NCBI GenBank assembly: GCA_003220905.1
Contig: QHTS01000370.1
Span: 1-6,213, forward strand
Length of the DNA: 6,213 nt
Direction: 5' to 3'
DNA from: Gemmatimonadota bacterium
Lineage (GTDB): Bacteria > Gemmatimonadota > Gemmatimonadetes > Gemmatimonadales > GWC2-71-9
The notes below the pieces were generated by a model that was not told the DNA's origin, did not search any database, and saw nothing but the letters and a program-made list of their open reading frames with translations. Positions 1-5,900 of the stretch are shown one piece after another; the stretch's first letter is position 1; every line of letters begins with the position of its first letter. Position numbers and translations under genes: made by a program.

Positions 1-1968
1 GACCCGACTCCCGAACGGCGCGTGCAGCACCAGCTGCATCCCGCCCGCCTCGTCGAAAAAGCGCTCCAGCACGAGCGTCTCCTGCGTCGGGATGACCCCC
101 AGGATCTTCTTCGCGGCGTCGAGATACTCGACCATTTGACGGGCCGCCGGCTCGGGGACGCCCGGGATCTCGCCCGCGAGCCAGGTAGTCGCCGCCCGGA
201 GATCCCCCAGCCGACCGTCGACGTCCCGGCGCAGCCGCGACACCTCCTGCGACAGCTCCGGCGTACGACCCGGCGCCTCGCCCAGCCAGAACGGGATCGA
301 CGGGGGCTGGCCCTGAGCATCCACGACGCGCACCTGGCCCGACTCGATTCTCTGGATCAGATACGAGCGGTTGCCCAGCTGGAAGATGTCGCCCGGCATG
401 CTCTCGATCGCGAAATCCTCGTTGAGCGTTCCGACGAAGGTCTCCGTCGGCTCGAGGATGACGCGGTAGTCGCCGATGTCCGGGATCGCCCCGCCCGACG
501 TGAGCGCGGCGAGCCGGGCGCCGCGCCGCGCGCGCAGCCGGCGATTCACGCCATCGTAGTGGACATACGCGCCGCGCCGCCCCCGCCGCGTGGTGAATCC
601 CTCGGCGAGCATCCGCACCACCGCATCGAAATCCTTGCGCGAGACGTCGCGGTACGGGTACGCCCCCCGCACCAGGTCGAACAGGGCGTCCTCCTCCCAC
701 TCCTCGCACGCCACCGCCGCCACGATCTGCTGCGCCAGAATGTCGAGGGGGTGCTCCGGGATGACCAACCGGTCGAGCGTGCGTTCCCGGGCGGCCCGCA
801 CCAGCGCCGCGCACTCGATCAGCTCGTCGCGCGAGAGCGGGAACAGGCGGCCCTTGGGCACGGCGGCGAGGTGGTGCCCCGATCTCCCCACGCGCTGCAG
901 CAGCGTCGCGATCGAGCGGGTCGAGCCGATCTGGCACACCAGGTCCACGGCGCCGATGTCGATCCCGAGCTCGAGCGACGCGGTCGCGACCAGCGCCTTG
1001 AGCTTCCCCTCCTTGAGCCGGGTCTCCGCGTCGAGGCGCTTTTCCTTGGACAGGCTGCCGTGGTGCGACGTCACCTGGTCCGCGCCCAGCCGCTCGGAGA
1101 GATGCAGCGTCAGCCGCTCCGCCAACCGGCGCGTGTTCACGAACACCAGCGTGGTGCGATGCTCGAGGATCAGCTGCACCAGACGCTCGTAGATCTCTTC
1201 CCACACCTCGGCCGCCATGACCGCCTCGAGCGGCGAGGAGGGAATCTCGATCGCGAGGTCGAGCGTGCGCGCGTGCCCTGAATCGATGATGCAGGTGCTA
1301 GGTGTTGGGTGTGGGGTGCCGGAAAGAAAGGCGGCGATGTCCTCGATCGGCTTCTGCGTGGCCGAGAGCCCGATGCGCTGGAGACGCCGGCCGGCGAGGT
1401 GCTCCAGCCGCTCGAGCGAGAGCGCCAGGTGGCTCCCCCGCTTGTCGCGCGCCACGGCGTGGATCTCGTCCACGATCACGGTGCGCACGCCGCGCAGCAT
1501 CTCGCGGGCGCGCTCGGACGTGAGAATGAGATAGAGCGACTCCGGGGTGGTGACGAGGATGTGCGGGGGCCGCCGCACCATCTCCTGGCGCTCCGCGCCC
1601 GGTGTGTCGCCGGTCCGCACCAGCGTGCGGATCTCCACATCCGGCAGGCACAAAGCTCCGAGCGTGCGGCGGATCTCGGCGAGCGGCTCCGCCAGGTTCT
1701 TCTGGACGTCGTTGGAAAGCGCCTTGAGCGGCGAGACGTACACCACCTGTGTGCCGTCGCCGAGCGTCCCGTCGAGCCCCTGGCGCAAGAGCGAGTCGAT
1801 GGCGGCGAGGAAGGCCGCGAACGTCTTGCCCGACCCCGTTGGGGCCGCGATCAGGGCGTTCCGGCCAGCCTGGATGAGCGGCCACGCGCTCCGCTGCGGT
1901 TCGGTCGGCTCGCGGAAGCGGGACCCGAACCAGCGCTCAATGGCGGGATGAAAGCCCGACAACGACAT
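1..1968 (-). CDS. lhr: Lhr-type superfamily 2 ATP-dependent helicase, N-terminal part (runs off the left edge)
   Basis: ATP-driven nucleic-acid translocase/helicase; Lhr proteins are known as 3'-to-5' helicases linked to DNA repair. The frame is open from an ATG at 1968 to base 1 with no stop, giving 656 residues. Visible motifs: an N-terminal FHPAIERWFGS stretch typical of Lhr, Walker A APTGSGKT (42-49), DEIH box (167-170), SAT motif III (202-204), motif V TASLELGIDIG (about 329-339) and motif VI QRVGRSGH (358-365). After these two RecA domains come the Lhr winged-helix and following core region (about 370-650), including LTSGGAIPD and FWLGEAPG. The sequence resembles the long Lhr form of roughly 1,400-1,500 residues, so more than half of the gene probably lies outside the window. 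An in-frame heptamer repeat adds residues HPTPST after motif III. The start lies 19 bases after the ispH stop and has no clear Shine-Dalgarno sequence. Family call is firm; substrate is unknown. Confidence 0.96.
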   Translation of the reverse strand, partial: MSLSGFHPAIERWFGSRFREPTEPQRSAWPLIQAGRNALIAAPTGSGKTFAAFLAAIDSLLRQGLDGTLGDGTQVVYVSPLKALSNDVQKNLAEPLAEIRRTLGALCLPDVEIRTLVRTGDTPGAERQEMVRRPPHILVTTPESLYLILTSERAREMLRGVRTVIVDEIHAVARDKRGSHLALSLERLEHLAGRRLQRIGLSATQKPIEDIAAFLSGTPHPTPSTCIIDSGHARTLDLAIEIPSSPLEAVMAAEVWEEIYERLVQLILEHRTTLVFVNTRRLAERLTLHLSERLGADQVTSHHGSLSKEKRLDAETRLKEGKLKALVATASLELGIDIGAVDLVCQIGSTRSIATLLQRVGRSGHHLAAVPKGRLFPLSRDELIECAALVRAARERTLDRLVIPEHPLDILAQQIVAAVACEEWEEDALFDLVRGAYPYRDVSRKDFDAVVRMLAEGFTTRRGRRGAYVHYDGVNRRLRARRGARLAALTSGGAIPDIGDYRVILEPTETFVGTLNEDFAIESMPGDIFQLGNRSYLIQRIESGQVRVVDAQGQPPSIPFWLGEAPGRTPELSQEVSRLRRDVDGRLGDLRAATTWLAGEIPGVPEPAARQMVEYLDAAKKILGVIPTQETLVLERFFDEAGGMQLVLHAPFGSRV
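1294..1318 (-). repeat. Four-unit heptamer repeat CACCNNN inside lhr
   Basis: Read on the minus strand, CACC occurs four times at exact seven-base spacing (plus-strand GGTG at 1294, 1301, 1308 and 1315); the units are CACCCCA, CACCCAA, CACCTAG and CACCTGC. The repeat stays in the lhr frame and encodes roughly TPHPTPST, between motif III and the CIIDSGH strand, where Lhr proteins normally have a short variable loop. Its base composition differs from the surrounding codons. Confidence 0.8.
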
Positions 1969-1987
1969 GCTGAAATATGGCGAAGAT

Positions 1988-3184
1988 TTACCGAAGCAGC
2001 GACAGCCCCCGCGCCGCGGCGATCCGCTCCACGGTCTCCCCGATCTTGTTGTTGGGCGTCGAGGCGCCCGCCGTGACGCCGACCGTCAGGGGCCCGCTGG
2101 GCAGCCATCCCGTCACCCGCCGCTCCTCTCTGGCACCCACGGGGCGGAAGCGGATCGCGCCCGTCTCCGGGTCGATGCAGCTCGCATCCTCGATATGGTA
2201 GGTCGGTGCCTTCTCGTGGCAAATCGCGGCGAGGTGCGTCGTGTTGCTCGAGTTGTATCCCCCGATCACGACCATGAGGTCGAGCGGCTCGGCGATTAGC
2301 TTCAGGACCGCATCCTGACGGTCCTGGGTGGCCGAGCAGATCGTGTCGAACGTACGGAAGTGCTCGGCCAGCGCGGCCTCACCGTACCGCTTCGCCATAC
2401 TCCGCCGGATCTCGGCCGCGATGGCGAGCGACTCGCCAGACAGCATCGTGGTCTGATTCGCCACGCCGACGCGTGCCAGGTCGCGATCGGGATCGAAGCC
2501 GGGCGACATCTTCCCCGCCAACAGCTGAACGAACTGCTCCCTGCTCCCCGCTCCCTCTATGTACGCACACACCTGCCGCGCTTCAGCCATATCGCGCACC
2601 ACGAGGTACTTCCCGCTCGGGTACTTGGTGACTTGGCTCGAGGTGGCCTTCGTCTCCTCGTGGTAGTATTTGCCGTGGATCACGGCGGTGAAGCCGTCCT
2701 TGGCGTAGGAGTCCACTCGCTTCCACACATTGAGCACCGATCCGCACGTCGTGTCCACGAGCACGCACCCGACCGCGCGCAGCCGCTCGAAATCCTTCAC
2801 GGTGACCCCGAAGGCCGGAAGGATGACGACGTCCGCCGGGGTGATCCCGCCGAAGTCGAACTCACCGTCGTCGGGCCGGTGGAGGAACTCGACGCCCATG
2901 GCCTGCAGCTTCTTGTTGACGTGCGGATTGTGGATGATTTCGCCGACCAGGAACACACGCCGCTCGGGAAACTTGGTGCGGGTTTCGTACGCGTACTCGA
3001 CGGCGCGGTCCACTCCGTAGCAGAACCCGAACTCGCGCGCCAGCTTGAACGTCAAGTCGCCGACCGCGAGGACGTAGCCGTGGGCGCGGATGCGATCCAC
3101 CAGGCGGCTGTGATAGTCCGCCGCGAGCGCTCCCTCGATGTCGCCCTTGAGACCGAAGCCGCGTCGGAAATAGGTCTGTTCCAC
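1988..3184 (-). CDS. ispH: 4-hydroxy-3-methylbut-2-enyl diphosphate reductase (IspH/LytB), long plant/cyanobacterial type
   Basis: Cytoplasmic iron-sulfur enzyme that reductively dehydrates HMBPP to IPP and DMAPP, the last step of the MEP isoprenoid pathway. From the GTG at 3184 the protein has 398 residues, against about 316 in E. coli, and begins VEQTYFRRGFGLK, which matches the N-terminus I expect for this subtype. The three cluster cysteines are Cys55 (FGFCYGVDRA), Cys147 (DTTCGSV) and Cys283 (DTICSATQDRQ). Active-site elements include NPHV (86-89), HGKYYHEET (170-178, with the catalytic-type Glu), SSNTTH (312-317) and GASTPNN (373-379). The KYYHEETKAT and FDTICSATQ signatures mark the plant/cyanobacterial form. 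Start choice is open: a TTG at 3193 would overlap the preceding TGA by four bases and add three residues. Neither start has a clear Shine-Dalgarno sequence. The frame is open as far as 3370, but that upstream part is antisense-like arginine/alanine sequence lying within the preceding gene. Confidence 0.95.
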   Translation of the reverse strand: MEQTYFRRGFGLKGDIEGALAADYHSRLVDRIRAHGYVLAVGDLTFKLAREFGFCYGVDRAVEYAYETRTKFPERRVFLVGEIIHNPHVNKKLQAMGVEFLHRPDDGEFDFGGITPADVVILPAFGVTVKDFERLRAVGCVLVDTTCGSVLNVWKRVDSYAKDGFTAVIHGKYYHEETKATSSQVTKYPSGKYLVVRDMAEARQVCAYIEGAGSREQFVQLLAGKMSPGFDPDRDLARVGVANQTTMLSGESLAIAAEIRRSMAKRYGEAALAEHFRTFDTICSATQDRQDAVLKLIAEPLDLMVVIGGYNSSNTTHLAAICHEKAPTYHIEDASCIDPETGAIRFRPVGAREERRVTGWLPSGPLTVGVTAGASTPNNKIGETVERIAAARGLSLLR

Positions 3185-3189
3185 GGAGG

Positions 3190-4251
3190 TCAATCTAACC
3201 GCGCGCCCCGCCCGTCGCGCACGGCGTCCATGACACGCTGCACGGCGAGGCCGTCGTAGAACGTGGCGGGCTCTCCTGCGGCAGGCCGGCCGTCGAGCAC
3301 GGCGACCACATCCCGCATCAACCGCACGAACGAGCGGGCCCACATGTTGTTGGGAGCCGTCTGCTCCCACAGATCGTCGGGGACGCTTGTATCTTCGAGC
3401 GGCCCCCCGAGATGGCCGACTTCGAGCGTCGTCTCGCCCGTCAACAGGAGGGTGCCGTCGCGTCCCGTGATCTGAGCGAAGTGCCCGGGCCCGTACGCTG
3501 CCACCGTGGTCAGCGTGATGGTGGCGACCGCGCCGCTCGCAAGCCGCATCACGAAGCTCGCGTATTCGTCGGCGGTCACGGCGTGCCGCACGCGCTGCTC
3601 GTCGTAGCGCTCGGGAACGAACGTGGCGACCCGGCCGCTGACCTCGACGACCTCACTCCCGGTCCAGAAGCGGCACAGGTCGATGAGGTGCGACCCGACC
3701 GCGCCCAAGATGCCGCCGCCTCTCGCGGCATCGTACCACCAGCTCCACGGCGCGTCGAACGCCTGCGGCCGCCCGTCGCCGCGCACGTATGGCCTGAGCA
3801 CGAGCTCGAGATGGAGGATCGGGCCGATCGTGCCGACCTGGATCAGCTGCCGCACCTTGCGCCGATTCGGCTCGTAGCGCAGCTCGTGGTCGATGCGGGC
3901 CAGCCCGCGGCTCCGCTCCGCGACCTCGAGCATCTGCTCCGCCTCCCGGACCGTGAGCGCCATCGGCTTCTCACACAACACGTGCTTCCCCGCCTCCAGC
4001 GCCGCGATCGTGTGACGCGCGTGGGCGTCAGGCGTCGAGGATACGATGACGAAGTCGACCTCGGGAGCGCGGGCGAGCGCCTCACCGCTGCCGAAGGCGC
4101 TGGGAATACCGAATTCCGCGGCGACCGCCCGGGCACGCTCCAGGCTGCCGCTCGCGATCGCGGTCACCGCTACGCCCGGCACGAGACGCAGCGCCGGGAC
4201 TTGCACCCGGCGCGCGAACCCCGTGCCGATCAGCCCGACCCGGAGCGTCAC
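3190..4251 (-). CDS. Gfo/Idh/MocA-family NAD(P)-dependent oxidoreductase
   Basis: Predicted cytoplasmic dehydrogenase of 353 residues, a normal length for the family, which oxidises or reduces sugars, inositols and related compounds with NAD(P). The N-terminal Rossmann domain starts at once (LRVGLIGTGFARR, glycine motif at residues 9-11). The family signature CEKPMALT (93-100) contains Glu94-Lys95-Pro96, whose Lys is the usual catalytic/cofactor residue. The C-terminal substrate domain holds GGGILGAVGSHLIDLCRFW (178-196), with His188 and Asp191 at the usual active-site positions. The start is GTG; its first bases form a GTGA overlap with the stop of the preceding gene, so translation is probably coupled. 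The substrate cannot be read from sequence. Placement directly before ispH does not by itself imply a role in isoprenoid synthesis. Confidence 0.9.
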   Translation of the reverse strand: MTLRVGLIGTGFARRVQVPALRLVPGVAVTAIASGSLERARAVAAEFGIPSAFGSGEALARAPEVDFVIVSSTPDAHARHTIAALEAGKHVLCEKPMALTVREAEQMLEVAERSRGLARIDHELRYEPNRRKVRQLIQVGTIGPILHLELVLRPYVRGDGRPQAFDAPWSWWYDAARGGGILGAVGSHLIDLCRFWTGSEVVEVSGRVATFVPERYDEQRVRHAVTADEYASFVMRLASGAVATITLTTVAAYGPGHFAQITGRDGTLLLTGETTLEVGHLGGPLEDTSVPDDLWEQTAPNNMWARSFVRLMRDVVAVLDGRPAAGEPATFYDGLAVQRVMDAVRDGRGARLD

Positions 4252-4772
4252 GGTCCCGGCCGGCAGGAAACGGTGACCGTCTCGAGCGCCACCGCGTCGA
4301 ACGAGGCCTCGAGCGCGACGCGCCCCGCGGCCATGGTCTCGAGCCCGGTGCCGCGCGCCACGACCGTGACGACACCACCGGTCTGCCGCACCTCGACCGC
4401 GCCGCTGTCGAGCGGAAGGCCGTGCGCCACTTCGTTCAGCATGTACCGCACGGCGACCGTCGCGCCGCGCGGCGACACGGTATCACCCCTCTGCAGGAGC
4501 GGCCACGGGCCCGCCGCCAGCGAGTCTCCCCCCCCCCGGCCGGCGCGGAGCCACAGGATTACACCGTTCCCGCCGGTCGACCCTTGGAGCAGCATCCCCA
4601 CGCTCCCGGGACCAGCGCTGCAGCGCCTCGCACCCGCCGGGGCTTCGAATCGGATGGTGTCCTTGGGCGGGCGGATCACGCGCGCGTGTACGCGACCTGC
4701 CTGCTCGGGCGCGCTGCCGCAGGCCGCGCCCGGCAGAGCGAGCGCGAGGACGACGAACCGAGGCAGTCTCAG
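4248..4772 (-). CDS. Predicted small lipoprotein of unknown function
   Basis: I do not recognise the family. The first conventional start is a GTG at 4679 (143 residues), but the frame stays open upstream and encodes a clean signal peptide: RLPRF, a hydrophobic stretch FVVLALALPGAA, then Cys18. The only start-like codon that includes it is CTG at 4772, which overlaps the preceding TGA as CTGA, giving 174 residues. The lipobox is imperfect (GAAC, with Gly at -3), so a non-lipidated secreted protein is possible. The mature part is beta-rich in appearance (VILWLRAG, VTVVARGTG, VALEASFDAV) with two cysteines, Cys51 and Cys170, that could form a disulfide. A run of ten Gs on the coding strand encodes the glycines in RAGRGGGDS (about 79-82). 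The gene ends in a GTGA overlap with the oxidoreductase. The coding call is supported by tight packing at both ends; the exact start is inferred. Confidence 0.72.
   Translation of the reverse strand: MRLPRFVVLALALPGAACGSAPEQAGRVHARVIRPPKDTIRFEAPAGARRCSAGPGSVGMLLQGSTGGNGVILWLRAGRGGGDSLAAGPWPLLQRGDTVSPRGATVAVRYMLNEVAHGLPLDSGAVEVRQTGGVVTVVARGTGLETMAAGRVALEASFDAVALETVTVSCRPGP
4528..4537. repeat. Ten-base C/G homopolymer tract inside the lipoprotein gene
   Basis: Ten consecutive C on the plus strand (G on the coding strand) lie within codons for Arg-Gly-Gly-Gly. A one-base length change would shift the frame in the middle of the protein. The frame as given is open on both sides. Confidence 0.9.
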
Positions 4773-5251
4773 GGGAACGCCCGCGCGCCCGCCGGAGTGG
4801 TGATCCCGAGGATCGCGCGCGCGGCAGCGGTCGTCAGCCTGTGCGGAGCGAGCGCCTCGACCAGCCCCGGAGGCAGAGGCTGCGGCTTCAGCCCCTTACG
4901 GTCCACGCACACCAGCACCATCCACCCCGCGGCACCGAGCCTCGGCGGGTCGTCGTGCAACACGTCGAAGTTGAGGGTCATCGACGTGGTGCCGACGCGG
5001 CCGACGTACGTCGCCACGCGCAGCCGGTCGTCCAGCCGCGCGGGGAAGTAGAACTCGCTATGAACGGCCTTGCGCGGCAGAAAGATGTCGTAGCGGTCGA
5101 ACACCCGGGCGTAGGCGAGGCCGCAGGCACGGAACAGCTCCGTCTCGGCGATCTCGAAGAAGCGCACGTAGGACCCGTAGAAAATGATGCCGGCGAAGTC
5201 CACGTCGGACCACCGGACATACTCTTCGATGATGTACGGCTTGGCGGGCAT
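4769..5251 (-). CDS. Hotdog-fold acyl-CoA thioesterase (4HBT / YbgC-FadM-like)
   Basis: Predicted cytoplasmic enzyme that hydrolyses acyl-CoA or aryl-CoA thioesters. The 160-residue product from the ATG at 5251 has the usual family length. The signature WSDVDFAGIIFYGSYVRFFE (14-33) is the 4HBT active-site motif; Asp18 aligns with the catalytic Asp17 of the Pseudomonas 4-hydroxybenzoyl-CoA thioesterase, and FYGSYVRFFEIAE begins the central helix. The rest (VHSEFYFPARL, LRVATYVGRVGTTSMTLNF, GWMVLVCVDRKG) gives the expected beta strands. The frame is open upstream to 5398, but those residues lie over the preceding gene and look non-coding, so 5251 is preferred; a weak GGGA lies just upstream. 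The TGA stop forms CTGA with the predicted start of the lipoprotein gene. Acyl preference is unknown. Confidence 0.92.
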   Translation of the reverse strand: MPAKPYIIEEYVRWSDVDFAGIIFYGSYVRFFEIAETELFRACGLAYARVFDRYDIFLPRKAVHSEFYFPARLDDRLRVATYVGRVGTTSMTLNFDVLHDDPPRLGAAGWMVLVCVDRKGLKPQPLPPGLVEALAPHRLTTAAARAILGITTPAGARAFP

Positions 5252-5270
5252 CGCGTCCCGAACGGTGGAG

Positions 5271-5280
5271 CCCGAGCGGG
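5271..5280. promoter_or_regulatory. Dyad CCCGAGCGGG upstream of the thioesterase gene
   Basis: A ten-base inverted repeat (CCCG-AG-CGGG) about 20 bases upstream of the thioesterase ATG. It shares the core CCGAGCGG with the dyad at 5314-5325, centre to centre 44 bases apart. It could be a regulator-binding site or a small RNA hairpin; GC-rich chance is also possible. Confidence 0.3.
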
Positions 5281-5289
5281 AAGCTAGGG

Positions 5290-5308
5290 GGCGTGAAACC
5301 GCCACGCC
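5290..5308 (-). other. Intergenic hairpin between the regulator and the thioesterase gene
   Basis: On the transcribed strand GGCGTG and CACGCC flank a seven-base loop (GCGGTTT), giving a six-base-pair stem. No U-run follows, so it is not a clear intrinsic terminator; it could be an attenuator, a processing site or chance. It lies between the two dyads of this 74-base gap. Confidence 0.35.
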
Positions 5309-5313
5309 AGGAT

Positions 5314-5325
5314 AGCCGAGCGGCT
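5314..5325. promoter_or_regulatory. Dyad AGCCGAGCGGCT just after the regulator stop codon
   Basis: A twelve-base inverted repeat (AGCCG-AG-CGGCT) directly adjoining the TAA of the PAS/Fis gene. It shares the CCGAGCGG core with the site at 5271-5280. Candidate operator, or a tight hairpin at the 3' end of the regulator transcript. Confidence 0.3.
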
Positions 5326-5811
5326 TTAGACCCGCGTCGCGGGCCCGGAGGCTCCGTGGTTGTTGGGCCGGAGCCCATAGGCTCGCAACCGGCGCCACAG
5401 CGTGGTACGGCTGATACCGAGCCGTCGCGCCGTCTCGGCCAGCTTGCCGTGCGTCACCTCGAGCGTGTCGAGGATGGCCTGGCGTTCGCGCTCGGCCAGG
5501 GTCGGGCTCTCTCCGCCGTCCGACAGAAACACCACTTCACCGAGCTCAAGGGAGCCCTGCTTCAGGGTGCGGGCTCGGCCGCCGAACGCAACGAGCCGCT
5601 CGCGCAGGTTCTCGCCCCGCAACGGCGCGCCGCCCCCGAGGGCGTCGAGGGTGCGCCGCGCCCGCTGGTTCGCGTACAGCATCCGGCCGTAGGGGTCGAA
5701 GACGACCACACCCTCGCTGAATGTTTCCATCACGGCCTGCCCGAGGGGGGCGAAGCTCAGCGGGGGGGGGAGACTGGGGTTCTTCTCTCTCGCAGCCATA
5801 CGTCCTTGCAT
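5326..5811 (-). CDS. Small PAS + Fis-type helix-turn-helix transcriptional regulator
   Basis: Predicted DNA-binding sensor of 161 residues from ATG 5811; a second ATG at 5799 (157 residues) has AAGGA only three bases before it, so either start is possible. In 5799 numbering, a PAS-like domain spans about 20-90 (VMETFSEGVVVFDPYGRMLYANQRARRTL, of which VVVFDPYGRMLYAN is characteristic). The C-terminal Fis/HTH_8 domain spans about 103-143: ERERQAILDTLEVTHGKLAET, then the helix-turn-helix ARRLGISRTTLWRRLRAYGL. NtrC-like proteins normally carry an AAA+ sigma-54-interacting ATPase between such domains; none is present here, so it should not activate sigma-54 promoters by itself. The ligand is unknown. 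A nine-base C run on the coding strand encodes LPPPL near the N-terminus. It lies 74 bases before the thioesterase gene and may control that operon. Confidence 0.87.
   Translation of the reverse strand: MQGRMAAREKNPSLPPPLSFAPLGQAVMETFSEGVVVFDPYGRMLYANQRARRTLDALGGGAPLRGENLRERLVAFGGRARTLKQGSLELGEVVFLSDGGESPTLAERERQAILDTLEVTHGKLAETARRLGISRTTLWRRLRAYGLRPNNHGASGPATRV
5762..5770. repeat. Nine-base G/C homopolymer tract near the start of the regulator gene
   Basis: Nine consecutive G on the plus strand (C on the coding strand) encode the prolines in SLPPPLS, about residues 10-13 from the ATG at 5799. A length change would frameshift the protein before its PAS domain. Confidence 0.9.
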
Positions 5812-5846
5812 AGCGGAGTTTGCGGATCAAGGTTCCAGAGAGCACC

Positions 5847-5874
5847 ACCATACACAAGACCCGCGCAGTGTCCG
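5847..5874 (-). promoter_or_regulatory. Weak sigma-70-like promoter candidate for the regulator gene
   Basis: On the minus strand CGGACA (5874-5869, 4 of 6 consensus) and TATGGT (5852-5847, 4 of 6) are separated by 16 bases. Transcription would begin about 25-30 bases before the regulator ATG. It is the least GC-rich part of this intergenic gap, but the match is modest. Confidence 0.3.
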
Positions 5875-5881
5875 GAGGTCA

Positions 5882-5897
5882 CCGCGCGCGGGCGCGG
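5882..5897 (-). terminator. GC-rich hairpin after the right-hand partial gene
   Basis: Three bases past the TAG stop, the transcribed strand reads CCGCGC-CCGC-GCGCGG, a six-base-pair GC stem with a four-base loop. No U-run follows, so at best it is a weak or factor-assisted terminator. Confidence 0.3.
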
Positions 5898-5900
5898 ATT

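Noticed and set aside
22..1281. Plus-strand open frame of 419 codons
   Set aside because: It lies antisense to the Lhr frame, which has all the helicase motifs; the product is rich in Arg, His, Leu and Gln as expected for a GC-rich shadow, with no recognisable domain.
1298..1885. Minus-strand open frame of 195 codons inside lhr
   Set aside because: It is a shifted frame of the real lhr gene; the correct frame contains Walker A, DEIH and SAT motifs.
3185..3370. N-terminal extension of IspH up to 3370
   Set aside because: The added residues are Arg/Ala-rich with no family similarity and lie wholly within the end of the oxidoreductase gene.
3412..4803. Plus-strand open frame of 463 codons
   Set aside because: It is antisense to the oxidoreductase and lipoprotein genes and has low-complexity Arg/Pro/Ala composition; stop codons are simply rare at this GC content.
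5252..5398. N-terminal extension of the thioesterase up to 5398
   Set aside because: It would run over the 3' end of the regulator gene and the dyad-bearing gap; the family N-terminus fits the ATG at 5251.
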